Below, piece by piece: positions 18,044 through 26,937 of a stretch of DNA of 64,000 nt. The notes under the pieces are model-generated. The model was not told where the DNA came from, did no database searches, and was given only the letters and a program-made list of their open reading frames with translations. Made by a program: the position numbers and the translations under genes. The stretch's first letter is position 1. Each line of letters begins with the position of its first letter. The DNA is from Chitinophaga niabensis. Lineage in GTDB: Bacteria > Bacteroidota > Bacteroidia > Chitinophagales > Chitinophagaceae. The stretch lies in NCBI GenBank assembly GCA_017849435.1, contig JAFIGY010000015.1, positions 1 to 64,000 of the forward strand. Direction: 5' to 3'.

Positions 18044-18382
18044 ATGAAAACTAGATTTAAGCCTAAGTTCAACATTAAGAAAGGCGACCTGGTTGTGGTA
18101 GTTACCGGTGACGACAAGGACCGGACCAAGCCCCGCAAGGTGTTGGAAGTAATTACCGACAAAGCCCGTGTACTGGTTGAAGGTGTTAACATCATCACCA
18201 AGCACACCAAACCTTCTGCCCAGAATACCAAAGGCGGTATTGTAAAGCAGGAAGCGCCTATCGCCATTTCCAATGTAATGTTGTGGGACGCTAAGGCTGG
18301 CAAACCTACTCGCGTAGCGCGCCAAAGGGAAAATGGTAAAGTAGTTCGAATCGCTAAAAAATCAGGGGAGGTAATTAAATAA
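18044..18382 (+). CDS. rplX: 50S ribosomal protein L24
   Basis: A 112-residue uL24, an assembly initiator. The KOW motif is near the start ([26 protein letters not shown]), followed by [12 protein letters not shown]. Its stop TAA overlaps the rplE start by one base (TAATG), so the pair is probably translationally coupled. Confidence 0.98.
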   Translation: MKTRFKPKFNIKKGDLVVVVTGDDKDRTKPRKVLEVITDKARVLVEGVNIITKHTKPSAQNTKGGIVKQEAPIAISNVMLWDAKAGKPTRVARQRENGKVVRIAKKSGEVIK

Positions 18383-18957
18383 TGGCAAACACATCATATC
18401 AACCCAGACTGCAGACAAAGTACCGCAATGAAGTGGTAGCCGCACTGCAAAAGAAGTTCAACTATAAAACTGTGATGCAGGTTCCCCGCCTCACCAAGAT
18501 CTGCCTGAACCAGGGCATCAACGGTGCGGTAGGTGATAAGAAGCTGGTAGATGTAGCTGTTGATGAAATGACCCGTATCGCCGGTCAGAAAGCGATCGCT
18601 ACCCTGTCTAAAAAGGATATCTCCAACTTCAAACTGCGTAAGCACATGCCTATCGGTGCGCGTGTGACCCTGCGTGGTGTGAACATGTACGAGTTTCTGG
18701 ACAGGCTGATCGCTGTATCCCTGCCCCGCGTACGTGACTTCAAAGGTGTGAACGAGAAAGCTTTCGACGGCCGTGGTAACTACACCCTGGGCGTTACCGA
18801 GCAGATCATCTTCCCGGAGATCGACATCGATAAAGTAACCCGTATCACCGGTATGGATATCACTTTCGTGACAACTGCGAATACCAACGAAGAGGCTTAC
18901 GAGCTGCTGAAAGAGTTGGGTATGCCGTTCAAGAACATCAAAAAAGACAATCAATAA
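18382..18957 (+). CDS. rplE: 50S ribosomal protein L5
   Basis: A 191-residue uL5, the 5S rRNA-binding protein of the central protuberance. Signature segments are [13 protein letters not shown] (about residue 35) and [14 protein letters not shown] followed by [11 protein letters not shown]. Slightly longer than the 179-residue norm because of N- and C-terminal extensions ([10 protein letters not shown]; ending KKDNQ). Confidence 0.98.
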   Translation: MANTSYQPRLQTKYRNEVVAALQKKFNYKTVMQVPRLTKICLNQGINGAVGDKKLVDVAVDEMTRIAGQKAIATLSKKDISNFKLRKHMPIGARVTLRGVNMYEFLDRLIAVSLPRVRDFKGVNEKAFDGRGNYTLGVTEQIIFPEIDIDKVTRITGMDITFVTTANTNEEAYELLKELGMPFKNIKKDNQ

Positions 18958-18963
18958 TAACAC

Positions 18964-19233
18964 ATGGCAAAAGAATCAGTAAAAGCCAGACAAAGAAAGA
19001 GAGAAGCCCTGGTGGCCAAATTCGCTGAGAAACGCGCTGCGCTGAAAGCAGAAGGTAACTACGCGGAACTGGACAAACTGCCGAAGAACGCTTCTCCCGT
19101 TCGCCTGCACAACAGATGTCAACTGTCCGGTCGTCCTAAAGGATATATCCGTCAGTTCGGCATTTGCCGTAACATGTTCCGCGACATGGCACTGGCAGGT
19201 AAGATCCCTGGCGTAAGAAAAGCCAGCTGGTAA
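18964..19233 (+). CDS. rpsN: 30S ribosomal protein S14, zinc-free form
   Basis: An 89-residue uS14 of the long type. It ends with the family signature ([19 protein letters not shown], then [11 protein letters not shown]). The CxxC pairs of the zinc-binding short form are absent; only single cysteines remain. It starts 6 nt after rplE. Confidence 0.97.
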   Translation: MAKESVKARQRKREALVAKFAEKRAALKAEGNYAELDKLPKNASPVRLHNRCQLSGRPKGYIRQFGICRNMFRDMALAGKIPGVRKASW

Positions 19234-19314
19234 TTGGCACGCAACATTTAATTTGATTCCTTTCTATATCGATTGGATATCGCATTGTACACATTTGTAA
19301 ATTTTTTTTAAGCA

Positions 19315-19713
19315 ATGGTTACTGATCCAATAGCAGATTTTTTAACACGCATCCGTAATGCCCAGATGGCGAATCACCGGATCGTGGAAATCCCGGCTTC
19401 CAAACTGAAGAAACGTATTACCGAGATTTTGTATGACAAAGGTTATATCCTGAAGTACAAATTCGAGGAAGATAACAAGCAGGGCATCATCAAGATAGCG
19501 CTGAAGTACGATCCGCAAACCAAACAACCGGCCATTCATGATCTGCAAAGGATCTCCCGTCCGGGTCTGCGTCAGTACTCCAAACCCAATGAATTCACAC
19601 GCGTGAAGAATGGTTTGGGTATCGCTATCATCTCTACTTCCAAAGGTGTAATGACCGACAAGGAAGCAAAAGCACAGAATGTAGGTGGCGAAGTAGTTTG
19701 CTACGTTTATTAA
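19315..19713 (+). CDS. rpsH: 30S ribosomal protein S8
   Basis: A 132-residue uS8, binding 16S helix 21. It has the family N-terminus ([14 protein letters not shown]) and C-terminal signature ([20 protein letters not shown]). In E. coli S8 represses the spc operon by binding mRNA near rplE; a comparable site was not recognised here. Confidence 0.98.
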   Translation: MVTDPIADFLTRIRNAQMANHRIVEIPASKLKKRITEILYDKGYILKYKFEEDNKQGIIKIALKYDPQTKQPAIHDLQRISRPGLRQYSKPNEFTRVKNGLGIAIISTSKGVMTDKEAKAQNVGGEVVCYVY

Positions 19714-19723
19714 TAAATTTTTC

Positions 19724-19750
19724 TATCCCGCCTTGCATAAAGGCGGGATA
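19724..19750 (+). promoter_or_regulatory. 10-bp perfect hairpin, rpsH-rplF
   Basis: TATCCCGCCT (19724-19733) and AGGCGGGATA (19741-19750) form a perfect 10-bp stem with a 7-nt loop. It lies about 10 nt after rpsH and 80 nt before rplF. No T-run, so not a normal terminator. Confidence 0.6.
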
Positions 19751-19830
19751 ACGGCATGTCTGACAATTAAGCTTTCTATACGGAGCTGAACACGGAATGC
19801 CGGATCACAAACCAATAAAACTGACGAGTT

Positions 19831-20385
19831 ATGTCACGTATAGGAAGAAGTCCTATTAAACTGGCCAGCGGCGTTACTGTAACTGTTTCTCCCGCTAACG
19901 AGATCACAGTGAAAGGCCCGAAAGGCGAACTGAAGAAAGCAATTGACCGCGATATCAAAGTGGAAGTGAAAGATGGCGAGATAGTGATCTCCCGTCCTAC
20001 CGACCAGATCCGCCATCGCGCGCTGCACGGTCTGTACCGCGCACTGATCGCCAACATGGTGACCGGTGTTACAGAAGGCTTCAAAAAACAGCTGGAGCTG
20101 GTGGGTGTAGGTTACAAGGCTGCGAATGCAGGGCAGTTGCTGGACTTATCTTTGGGGTATTCCCACAACATCATCTTCGAAGTTCCCAAGGAACTGAAGG
20201 TTGCTACCCTTACTGAAAAAGGTCAGAACCCGAAGATCATGCTGGAAGGCTCCGATAACCAACTGCTGGGCCAGGTAGCGGCCAAGATCCGCAGCCTGCG
20301 CAAACCCGAGCCGTACAAAGGTAAAGGTGTTCGCTACAGCGATGAAGTGGTACGTAAGAAAGCTGGTAAATCTGCCGGTAAGTAA
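19831..20385 (+). CDS. rplF: 50S ribosomal protein L6
   Basis: A 184-residue uL6 near the GTPase centre. It has the two repeated alpha/beta domains, the start MSRIGRSPIKL and the C-terminal signature (RKPEPYKGKGVRYSDEVVRKKAGKS). Followed by an attenuator-like hairpin set before rplR. Confidence 0.98.
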   Translation: MSRIGRSPIKLASGVTVTVSPANEITVKGPKGELKKAIDRDIKVEVKDGEIVISRPTDQIRHRALHGLYRALIANMVTGVTEGFKKQLELVGVGYKAANAGQLLDLSLGYSHNIIFEVPKELKVATLTEKGQNPKIMLEGSDNQLLGQVAAKIRSLRKPEPYKGKGVRYSDEVVRKKAGKSAGK

Positions 20386-20391
20386 TCACCC

Positions 20392-20427
20392 GCAGCGTAG
20401 CGCTGCGTAAAGGCAGCGCCGTTTTTT
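20392..20427 (+). terminator. Attenuator-like terminator, rplF-rplR
   Basis: A 7-bp GC stem (GCGCTGC 20400-20406 with GCAGCGC 20413-20419) is followed by CG and six T, the form of an intrinsic terminator. Its left arm also pairs with GCAGCG at 20392-20397 (CGCTGC 20401-20406, 3-nt loop), which would block the terminator. As the essential spc genes lie downstream, partial or regulated termination is more likely than a true end. Confidence 0.5.
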
Positions 20428-20476
20428 AATTTTTGGAAATAGTCCCGGCAGCATCGGGCCTTAAATACACTTAGCA

Positions 20477-20830
20477 ATGAGTACAAAAACAAACAGAAGA
20501 CAGAATATCCGCTACCGCATCCGTAGAAGGGTGGGCGGTACTGCGCAGAAACCGAGACTTGCTGTATTCCGCAGCAATACCGACATCTATGTGCAGCTGA
20601 TTGACGATTCCAATGGCACCACACTGGCTTCCGCTTCTTCCCGCGATAAGGACATCAAGGCCCAACAGGGTACCAAATCCGAGAAGTCCAAACTGGTAGG
20701 CGCAGCACTGGCAAGAAAAGCTACTTCCCTCGGCCTCACTACCTGTGTGTTCGACAGAGGTGGTTACCTGTATCACGGCCGTGTAAAGGCAGTAGCAGAA
20801 GGAGCACGTGAAGGTGGCCTGCAGTTCTAA
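20477..20830 (+). CDS. rplR: 50S ribosomal protein L18
   Basis: A 117-residue uL18 that binds 5S rRNA together with L5. Family features are RRQNIRYRIRRRVGGT near the start and VFDRGGYLYHGRVKAVAEGAR near the end. Normal length. Confidence 0.98.
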   Translation: MSTKTNRRQNIRYRIRRRVGGTAQKPRLAVFRSNTDIYVQLIDDSNGTTLASASSRDKDIKAQQGTKSEKSKLVGAALARKATSLGLTTCVFDRGGYLYHGRVKAVAEGAREGGLQF

Positions 20831-20884
20831 TCCGCAGACACGGAAGAAAAAACAATCTGATATCGTAATTCTTATTAAATAAAA

Positions 20885-21403
20885 ATGGCAAAGAATTCAT
20901 TCAATAAAGTAAAAGCTGGCGATCTGGAGCTGAAGGAAAAGGTTGTAGCTATCAACAGGGTTACCAAAACCACCAAAGGCGGCCGTACTTTCAGTTTCTC
21001 CGCACTGGTAGTGGTAGGTAACGAGAATGGGGTGGTAGGTCACGGCCTGGGTAAAGCCAAGGAAGTGCAGGAAGCCATCACAAAAGGGATCGACGACGCT
21101 AAAAAGAACCTGATCAAGGTTCCGGTGCATCACGGTACCATTCCTCATGACCAGCTGGCCAAGGAAGGTGCTGCGAAAGTACTGATCAAACCGGCCGCTC
21201 ATGGTACCGGTGTGATCGCCGGAGGTTCCATGCGTGCAGTGCTGGAAAGCGCCGGTATCACGGACGTTCTGGCAAAGTCCCTGGGCTCTGCTAACCCGCA
21301 CAACGTGGTAAAAGCCACTTTCAAGGCGCTGGGTCTGCTCCGCGAACCCGTTCAGATCGCGAAAACACGCAGCGTATCCCTGAAGAAAGTGTTCAACGGA
21401 TAA
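20885..21403 (+). CDS. rpsE: 30S ribosomal protein S5
   Basis: A 172-residue uS5 involved in decoding accuracy. The S5 signature is present ([20 protein letters not shown]), then the C-terminal domain with the [17 protein letters not shown] segment. Normal length. Confidence 0.98.
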   Translation: MAKNSFNKVKAGDLELKEKVVAINRVTKTTKGGRTFSFSALVVVGNENGVVGHGLGKAKEVQEAITKGIDDAKKNLIKVPVHHGTIPHDQLAKEGAAKVLIKPAAHGTGVIAGGSMRAVLESAGITDVLAKSLGSANPHNVVKATFKALGLLREPVQIAKTRSVSLKKVFNG

Positions 21404-21419
21404 GACCGGATTAACAAAT

Positions 21420-21457
21420 CTCAGCCTTCTTCCCGAGAAGGGGCTTTGAGCATTTTT
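21420..21457 (+). terminator. Terminator-like hairpin, rpsE-rpmD
   Basis: CCTTCT/AGAAGG with a 5-nt loop forms the core, extended imperfectly by CTCA/TGAG outside, and is followed by CATTTTTAA. It resembles an intrinsic terminator with a short T-run, placed inside the operon 15 nt after rpsE. It may reduce read-through into rpmD-rplO-secY. Confidence 0.4.
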
Positions 21458-21479
21458 AATTGGAAATATTATAAAGAAA

Positions 21480-21665
21480 ATGGCAAAGATTAAGATCACC
21501 CAGGTAAAAAGCGGCATCGACCGTCCGGAACGTCAGAAGCTGACCCTCAAGGCGCTTGGCCTGAAGAAGATGCATGCTACTGTTGAAGTAGAAGCCACTC
21601 CCCAGATCCTGGGTATGGTGCGTGCTGTGAACCACCTGATAAAAGTAGAGCAGGTAAACGCGTAA
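21480..21665 (+). CDS. rpmD: 50S ribosomal protein L30
   Basis: A 61-residue uL30 of the bacterial short type, starting MAKIKITQVKSGIDRPERQK and containing LGLKKMHATVEVEATPQILGMV. The following 98-nt gap has a TGTAAAA/TTTTACA hairpin overlapping an exact -7-type box (TACATTTG, 21684-21691), but no well-spaced -33 element. Confidence 0.96.
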   Translation: MAKIKITQVKSGIDRPERQKLTLKALGLKKMHATVEVEATPQILGMVRAVNHLIKVEQVNA

Positions 21666-21763
21666 TTGTAAAATTTCACGTTTTACATTTGGCATCTTGT
21701 TTTTTTGAACTATCATTGTAAAAGCGAGCGGTTGATTTCCGCGTAAGTAAAACAATTAAAGCT

Positions 21764-22210
21764 ATGAACTTACAGAATTTAAGACCTGCAAAAGGCGCAG
21801 TACATAAAGAGAAACGTTTGGGTCGTGGTGAGGCCTCCGGTAAAGGTGGTACTTCCACAAAAGGTAACAAAGGTGCGCAATCCAACACCGGTTACTCCAG
21901 CAAGAGAGGTCACGAAGGTGGCCAGATGCCTATCCAGCGTCGTCTGCCGAAACGTGGTTTCATTCCTATCACGCGCATTGATTATAAAGTGTTCAATGTA
22001 GGCCAGCTGGAACAGATCGTTGAGAAATACGGCCTGCAGGAGTTCTCTCTCGAAAATCTGTATATGAACGGGCTGGTCAGCAAAACGGATAAAGTGAAAG
22101 TGCTGGGTCAAGGAGAGCTGAAAAGCAAAGTAGCGCTGAAAGTGAACGCAATCAGTGAAAAGGCCAAAGCAGCAGTGGAAGCGGCCGGTGGATCAGTAGA
22201 ACTGATTTAA
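21764..22210 (+). CDS. rplO: 50S ribosomal protein L15
   Basis: A 148-residue uL15. The Gly-rich basic N-terminal arm that enters 23S rRNA is visible (RLGRGEASGKGGTSTKGNKG), with GHEGGQMPIQRRLPKRGF and the C-terminal Ala-rich signature (KAKAAVEAAGGSVELI). In the 77-nt gap to secY a G-U-rich hairpin (AGAAGGCGC with GTGCGTCTTTT) can form. Confidence 0.98.
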   Translation: MNLQNLRPAKGAVHKEKRLGRGEASGKGGTSTKGNKGAQSNTGYSSKRGHEGGQMPIQRRLPKRGFIPITRIDYKVFNVGQLEQIVEKYGLQEFSLENLYMNGLVSKTDKVKVLGQGELKSKVALKVNAISEKAKAAVEAAGGSVELI

Positions 22211-22287
22211 GAATTTACGATAGAGAAGGCGCCTACGGAGTAGTGCGTCTTTTCGTATTTTACACGCGTTATTAATCTCATCTTCCT

Positions 22288-23631
22288 GTGAAGAAATTTA
22301 TTGAAACGATAAAGAACATCTGGAGCATCGAGGACCTGCGCAAGCGTATCCTTACTACCCTGCTCCTTGTACTGGTATACCGTGCGGGTTCCTATATCAC
22401 CCTTCCCGGCCTCGATTCAAACGAGCTGTCCAGATTCTCCGAGACTTCCCAGAAAGGCATCCTCGGACTGCTGAACATGTTCGCCGGTGGTTCCTTCTCC
22501 CGTGCCTCCATCTTCGCACTGGGTATCATGCCCTATATCTCGGCGTCTATCGCCATTCAGCTGCTGACCATCGCAGTACCTTATTTCCAGAAACTGCAGA
22601 AGGAAGGTGACAGCGGACGTAAGAAGATCAATCAGTACACCCGCCTGCTGACCGTTGTGGTAACCGCTTTCCAGGCCAGCGCTTATGTAGCCTACCTGAG
22701 AACACAGTCTGCTTCCGCACTCATTCCCGAGTACGGATCTTTCATGTTCTGGCTGTCCACCACCGTGGTGCTCACCGCAGGTACCCTCTTCGTGATGTGG
22801 CTGGGTGAGAAGATCACGGATAAAGGGATCGGTAACGGTACTTCCATCATCATTATGACCGGTATTCTTGCCCGTCTGCCCGAAGCGCTTATCCAGGAGT
22901 TCTCCCTGAAAGTGACAGGTGGTGGCGGTCCGCTGATGTTCCTGATCGAGATCGCTTTCTTCATCTTCATCACAATCGGCCTGATCCTGCTCGTACAAGG
23001 TACCCGCAAGATCCCCGTGAACTATGCAAAACGTATTGTAGGTAATAAACAATATGGTGGCGTTCGCCAGTTCATTCCCCTGAAAGTGAATGCTGCCGGT
23101 GTAATGCCCATCATCTTCGCACAGGCGATCATGTTCATCCCGGCTACCGCTATCGGTTTTGCCATCCAGAACGAGAACGCATCCACCTTCATCCGCATTT
23201 TCAGCGACCATACCAATCCGTATTATAACCTGATTTATGCCGTGCTGGTAGTCGTGTTCACATTCTTCTACACAGCGTTGATCTTCAACCCTACACAGAT
23301 GGCGGACGAAATGAAGCGCAATAACGGGTTCATCCCGGGTGTGAAGCCTGGTAAAGCTACTGCGGATTACATCGGAGCGGTAATGGACCGTATCACCCTT
23401 CCCGGCGCCATGTTCCTGGCCCTGGTAGGTATCCTCCCCGGCTTTGCAGCTGCAGCAGGTGTGAACGGTGCTTTTGCCACCTTCTTCGGCGGTACTTCCC
23501 TCCTGATCATGGTGGGGGTAATCCTCGATACCCTGCAACAGATCGAAAGCCAGCTGCTCATGCGCCACTACGATGGCCTGATGAGCTCCGGCAGGATCAA
23601 AGGCAGAACCTCCTCTCCGGCGAATGCCTGA
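22288..23631 (+). CDS. secY: Protein translocase channel SecY
   Basis: A 447-residue, ten-TM channel of the Sec translocon in the inner membrane. It starts with GTG. Recognised family segments are the TM2/plug region (MFAGGSFSRASIFALGIMPYISASI), the first signature (IPYFQKLQKEG-like segment VPYFQKLQKEGDSGRKK) and the loop with NPTQMADEMKRNNGFIPGVKPGK. The C-terminal cytoplasmic tail is short. A strong terminator follows, so it is the last gene of the S10-spc unit here. The adk gene often found next is absent. Confidence 0.97.
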   Translation: MKKFIETIKNIWSIEDLRKRILTTLLLVLVYRAGSYITLPGLDSNELSRFSETSQKGILGLLNMFAGGSFSRASIFALGIMPYISASIAIQLLTIAVPYFQKLQKEGDSGRKKINQYTRLLTVVVTAFQASAYVAYLRTQSASALIPEYGSFMFWLSTTVVLTAGTLFVMWLGEKITDKGIGNGTSIIIMTGILARLPEALIQEFSLKVTGGGGPLMFLIEIAFFIFITIGLILLVQGTRKIPVNYAKRIVGNKQYGGVRQFIPLKVNAAGVMPIIFAQAIMFIPATAIGFAIQNENASTFIRIFSDHTNPYYNLIYAVLVVVFTFFYTALIFNPTQMADEMKRNNGFIPGVKPGKATADYIGAVMDRITLPGAMFLALVGILPGFAAAAGVNGAFATFFGGTSLLIMVGVILDTLQQIESQLLMRHYDGLMSSGRIKGRTSSPANA

Positions 23632-23660
23632 TTATCGTACTATCTGAATCTATATACAAA

Positions 23661-23691
23661 ACCATCCTGGTCACACCCGGATGGTTTTTTC
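23661..23691 (+). terminator. Intrinsic terminator after secY
   Basis: A perfect 7-bp stem ACCATCC / GGATGGT with an 11-nt loop, followed by six T. It separates the S10-spc operon from map. Confidence 0.85.
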
Positions 23692-23768
23692 TTTCTGCGG
23701 GGAACCGCAAGCCAGTGTGCCCGTGGCCCGCAAGGAATCAATCAATATTTTGCCTAATTTCGCTTGTT

Positions 23769-24575
23769 ATGATCTATTATAAGTCGCCAGAAGAAATTGA
23801 ACTGATCCGCCAAAGCGCTTTACTGGTAAGCGCTACCCTGGCCGAAGTTGCCAGGAATCTCAAACCGGGCATGAGTACATTGGATGTGGATGCTATTGCC
23901 GAGAAATTTATCCGTGATCACGGCGCCACACCTTCCTTCAAGAATTACAGGGGATTTCCGAACACCTGCTGCATATCTGTCAATGAGGCCGTAGTGCATG
24001 GTATTCCCAATGGGCATATATTGAAAGACGGAGATATTGTATCCGTGGATGTGGGGGTGTATAGCAACGGGTTTCATGGCGACAGTGCCTATACCTTTGC
24101 CCTTGGAGAGATCCCCGTACATGTACAGAAACTCATGGCGGCTACCAAGGTGGCTTTGCAGAAAGGGATCGAGAAAGCCGTGACGGGCAACAGGATCGGC
24201 GATATTGCATATGCGATACAGGAGTATGTGGAAAAGGAGAGAGGATATGGTGTAGTGCGGGAGCTGGTAGGGCATGGCCTGGGTCGTAATCTGCACGAAG
24301 ATCCGCAGGTGCCGAACTATGGCCGCAGAGGCAGCGGGTCTGTATTGAAAGAAGGACTGGTGATCGCGATTGAGCCCATGGTGAACCTCGGGACCCGTGA
24401 TGTGGAATACCTGGAAGACGGGTGGACGGTGGTGACGCGCGACCGGAAAGCATCCGTGCATTATGAGCATACGGTATCCGTACAGAAGGGGAAGGCCGAT
24501 GTATTGTCCAGCTTCGCGGACATTGAATTGGCGGAGAAGAATAACCCCGCATTGAATGCTGCTTACATGAATTGA
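23769..24575 (+). CDS. map: Methionine aminopeptidase, type I
   Basis: A 268-residue metalloprotease that removes the initiator Met. Ligands can be placed in VSVDVGVYSNGFHGDSA (two Asp), GHGLGRNLHEDPQ (His), AIEPMVN (Glu) and HYEHTVSV (Glu). The ATG at 23769 (MIYYKSPEEIELI) matches the family start; upstream in-frame codons lie in the terminator/promoter area. A weak -7 box (TAATTTCG, 23755-23762) is only 7 nt before this ATG. Confidence 0.97.
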   Translation: MIYYKSPEEIELIRQSALLVSATLAEVARNLKPGMSTLDVDAIAEKFIRDHGATPSFKNYRGFPNTCCISVNEAVVHGIPNGHILKDGDIVSVDVGVYSNGFHGDSAYTFALGEIPVHVQKLMAATKVALQKGIEKAVTGNRIGDIAYAIQEYVEKERGYGVVRELVGHGLGRNLHEDPQVPNYGRRGSGSVLKEGLVIAIEPMVNLGTRDVEYLEDGWTVVTRDRKASVHYEHTVSVQKGKADVLSSFADIELAEKNNPALNAAYMN

Positions 24576-24744
24576 TAGAAGAAATTCCCTATATTTGCCG
24601 ACCTGCATCAGCGCGAAGGTAAATTTTCTAAAGAAAGAAAAAATTATCTCTATTTATAAATGATTGATAATAAGAATGTTTTACTTCAATAAGTGCCCCC
24701 ACTGAAACTTATCCACATATTTAAAGAATATTGCGGGTATTTTT

Positions 24745-24775
24745 TTCGGTTTAAGAAACTTTTGTGGTATCTTTG
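24745..24775 (+). promoter_or_regulatory. Promoter of infA and the alpha-operon genes
   Basis: TATCTTTG (24768-24775) is an exact -7 box, with TTC 20 bp upstream. The start would be near 24782, only about 11 nt before the infA ATG. A second exact -7 box (TATATTTG, 24590-24597) just after map lacks a well-spaced -33 partner. The 195 nt between contain only AT-rich sequence and no gene. Confidence 0.6.
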
Positions 24776-24792
24776 CATTCCTAAAAATTTTT

Positions 24793-25011
24793 ATGGCGAA
24801 ACAGGCACTCATTAAACAGGATGGTATTATTCTAGAAGCCTTATCAAATGCGATGTTCCGGGTAAAACTGGAAAACGGACACGAGATTCTGGCTACCATC
24901 TCTGGGAAAATGAGGATGCACTATATTCGCATTCTGCCGGGTGATAAGGTAGGGGTGGAGATGAGCCCTTACGATTTGAGCAGGGGTCGTATAATTTTCA
25001 GGTACAAGTAA
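24793..25011 (+). CDS. infA: Translation initiation factor IF-1
   Basis: A 72-residue S1-fold factor that binds the 30S A site. It starts [17 protein letters not shown] and has the family segments [21 protein letters not shown] and [18 protein letters not shown]. Normal length. Confidence 0.98.
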   Translation: MAKQALIKQDGIILEALSNAMFRVKLENGHEILATISGKMRMHYIRILPGDKVGVEMSPYDLSRGRIIFRYK

Positions 25012-25047
25012 TACAATAATCTGATAGATTTTATAATAATTGACGCA

Positions 25048-25164
25048 ATGAAAGTAAGAGCTTCCATCAAAAAAAGAAGTGCAGATTGCAAGATCGTTCG
25101 CCGCAAAGGTAAATTGTTGGTGATCAACAAAAAGAATCCCCGTTTTAAGCAACGTCAGGGATAA
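25048..25164 (+). CDS. rpmJ: 50S ribosomal protein L36, zinc-free form
   Basis: A 38-residue bL36 located between infA and rpsM, as usual. It starts [20 protein letters not shown] and ends PRFKQRQG. Only one Cys is left and the zinc-binding set (CxxC, C, H) is absent, so this is a C-minus paralogue type. It is short enough to be missed by automatic gene calling. Confidence 0.96.
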   Translation: MKVRASIKKRSADCKIVRRKGKLLVINKKNPRFKQRQG

Positions 25165-25208
25165 TCCGCATCTGTATACTATTAAACGAAATAAATTAAA
25201 CAATTGAT

Positions 25209-25589
25209 ATGGCACGTATAGCCGGTATTGATCTTCCTAAAAACAAAAGAGGCGAAATTGGTTTGACTTATATCTTTGGTATCGGTCATTCTACTTCAGT
25301 TTATATCCTGGAGAAGTCAGGCATTGACTTAAACAAGAAAGTGAAAGACTGGAACGATGACGAGCAAGCCGCCATCCGGAATATTATCAACAACGAACTG
25401 AAAGTAGAAGGTCAGCTGCGTTCTGAGGTTCAGATGAACATCAAGCGTTTGCTGGATATTGCCTGCTACCGTGGCCTCCGTCACAGGAAGGGTCTGCCGG
25501 TTAGAGGTCAGCGTACCCGTACCAACAGTCGTACCAGGAAAGGTAAACGTAAAACCGTTGCTGGTAAGAAGAAGGCACCTAAGAAATAG
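25209..25589 (+). CDS. rpsM: 30S ribosomal protein S13
   Basis: A 126-residue uS13 of the 30S head, contacting the P-site tRNA. It has [21 protein letters not shown] and the C-terminal signature [22 protein letters not shown] followed by a Lys-rich tail. Normal length. Confidence 0.98.
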   Translation: MARIAGIDLPKNKRGEIGLTYIFGIGHSTSVYILEKSGIDLNKKVKDWNDDEQAAIRNIINNELKVEGQLRSEVQMNIKRLLDIACYRGLRHRKGLPVRGQRTRTNSRTRKGKRKTVAGKKKAPKK

Positions 25590-25591
25590 TA

Positions 25592-25661
25592 AGATCCCTT
25601 TGCCGGTGGTCTCCCATTCAGATCCGGGAGCAGGCGGCATAAAGGGTTTTTATAGGGATCT
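25592..25661 (+). terminator. Attenuator-like hairpin set, rpsM-rpsK
   Basis: Inner stem: CCCTTT (25596-25601) with AAAGGG (25641-25646), enclosing GCCG/CGGC and CTCCC/GGGAG, followed by five T (25647-25651): a terminator-like shape. Outer stem: AGATCCC (25592-25598) with GGGATCT (25655-25661). The two stems share CCC, so they compete. That arrangement fits an attenuator, but regulated read-through is only inferred. Confidence 0.5.
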
Positions 25662-25691
25662 GAAATTTCATTGTTGGAATTTTAACGAATT

Positions 25692-26090
25692 ATGGCAAAA
25701 GCAACTAATACAAAAGCTGCCGCTAAAAAGAGGGTAGTAAAGGTGGATAACTACGGGGATGTACATATCTCCGCCAGTTTCAACAACATCATCGTTAGCA
25801 TCACGAACAAACAGGGTCAGGTGATTTCCTGGTCTTCTGCTGGTAAAATGGGCTTCAAGGGTTCCAAGAAAAACACGCCCTATGCCGCTCAGCTGGCTGC
25901 TTCTGATGCTGCAAAAACCGCTTTTGACGCAGGTCTGAAGAGAGCAGATGTTTTTGTGAAAGGACCCGGCGCCGGCCGTGAAAGCGCGATCCGTGCTATC
26001 TCGAATTCCGGTATCGAAGTAACCCTCATCAAAGACGTTACGCCGCTGCCGCATAACGGCTGCCGCCCTCCCAAGAAGAGAAGAGTATAG
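25692..26090 (+). CDS. rpsK: 30S ribosomal protein S11
   Basis: A 132-residue uS11 of the 30S platform. Recognised segments are [19 protein letters not shown] and the C-terminal signature [26 protein letters not shown]-type end. The Asn-Gly in HNGC is the usual isoaspartate site in other bacteria. Confidence 0.98.
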   Translation: MAKATNTKAAAKKRVVKVDNYGDVHISASFNNIIVSITNKQGQVISWSSAGKMGFKGSKKNTPYAAQLAASDAAKTAFDAGLKRADVFVKGPGAGRESAIRAISNSGIEVTLIKDVTPLPHNGCRPPKKRRV

Positions 26091-26100
26091 TATAGGTTAA

Positions 26101-26180
26101 TCTCGAATTACGAATTATCAATTACGAATGAACAATTGTAGTTGATAATTCGTAATTCGTAATTGACATTTCGTAATTTT
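26101..26180. repeat. AATTACGAATTA-type palindromic repeat, rpsK-rpsD
   Basis: AATTACGAATTATCAA (26106-26121) is the perfect reverse complement of 26142-26157, and further CGTAATT/TTCGTAATT copies follow to about 26178. The same short unit recurs at 40533-40616 upstream of yebC. It looks like a dispersed intergenic repeat; similar sequences are, to my recollection, common in Bacteroidota genomes. The element is transcribed as part of the alpha operon. Confidence 0.65.
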
Positions 26181-26260
26181 TTTTATAACCGTGGGTGCAA
26201 GATCGGATTTTAAGATTTTTAAATGAGCTTGCACCGAAACTAAAAATCTGAACAAATAAC

Positions 26261-26866
26261 ATGGCAAGGTACACAGGACCAAAGACCAAGATCTCCAGGA
26301 TTTTTGGAGAGCCCATTTTAGGAAATGGCAAGTATTTAGGCAAGAACAGCAACCCTCCCGGTCAACACGGTGCGCAACGCAAACGTAAACAACTGGGTGA
26401 GTACGCGCTGCAGCTGAGAGAAAAACAAAAGGCGAAATACACTTACGGTGTACTGGAGCGTCAGTTCCGTAATCTGTTCGAAGAAGCTAACCGCCGGAAA
26501 GGCGTAACCGGTGAGGTATTGATCAAATTGCTGGAAGCACGGCTGGACAACACCGTGTTCCGCATGGGTATCGCTCCCTCCCGTCCTGCTGCCCGCCAGC
26601 TCGTGTCTCACAAACACATTACCGTGAACGGCGTAGTAGTGAATATTCCTTCTTTCCAACTGAAACCCGGTGATGTCGTAGGTCTGAAGAACAAAACCGC
26701 CGGTAACACCTCCCTCACCAGCAACATTCGCGGTAAGAACCCGAAATTCAGCTGGCTGGACTGGAATGAAAAAGATATGAAAGGTACATTCATCGCCTAT
26801 CCGGAAAGAGAAAGCGTTCCCGAGAACATCAAGGAACAGCTGATCGTGGAATTGTACTCCAAGTAA
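26261..26866 (+). CDS. rpsD: 30S ribosomal protein S4
   Basis: A 201-residue uS4, 16S assembly initiator. The S4 RNA-binding domain is at about residues 90-155 ([25 protein letters not shown], then [15 protein letters not shown]). The N-terminal zinc-binding cysteines of some forms are absent. S4 autoregulates the alpha operon in E. coli; no equivalent pseudoknot was recognised here. Confidence 0.98.
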   Translation: MARYTGPKTKISRIFGEPILGNGKYLGKNSNPPGQHGAQRKRKQLGEYALQLREKQKAKYTYGVLERQFRNLFEEANRRKGVTGEVLIKLLEARLDNTVFRMGIAPSRPAARQLVSHKHITVNGVVVNIPSFQLKPGDVVGLKNKTAGNTSLTSNIRGKNPKFSWLDWNEKDMKGTFIAYPERESVPENIKEQLIVELYSK

Positions 26867-26871
26867 TAGTT

Positions 26872-26897
26872 TATAGCCACCGGTTCAGGTGGCTATA
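26872..26897 (+). promoter_or_regulatory. 10-bp perfect hairpin, rpsD-rpoA
   Basis: TATAGCCACC (26872-26881) and GGTGGCTATA (26888-26897) pair perfectly with a 6-nt loop. It begins 5 nt after the rpsD stop and lies 40 nt before rpoA. No T-run. Confidence 0.6.
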
Positions 26898-26937
26898 GCC
26901 ATATAATATAAGTTAAACTCATAAATCAAGCATATCA

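Noticed and set aside
24598-24792. Possible tRNA or small RNA between map and infA
   Set aside because: No cloverleaf or T-loop consensus and no strong hairpin; only AT-rich promoter DNA is seen.
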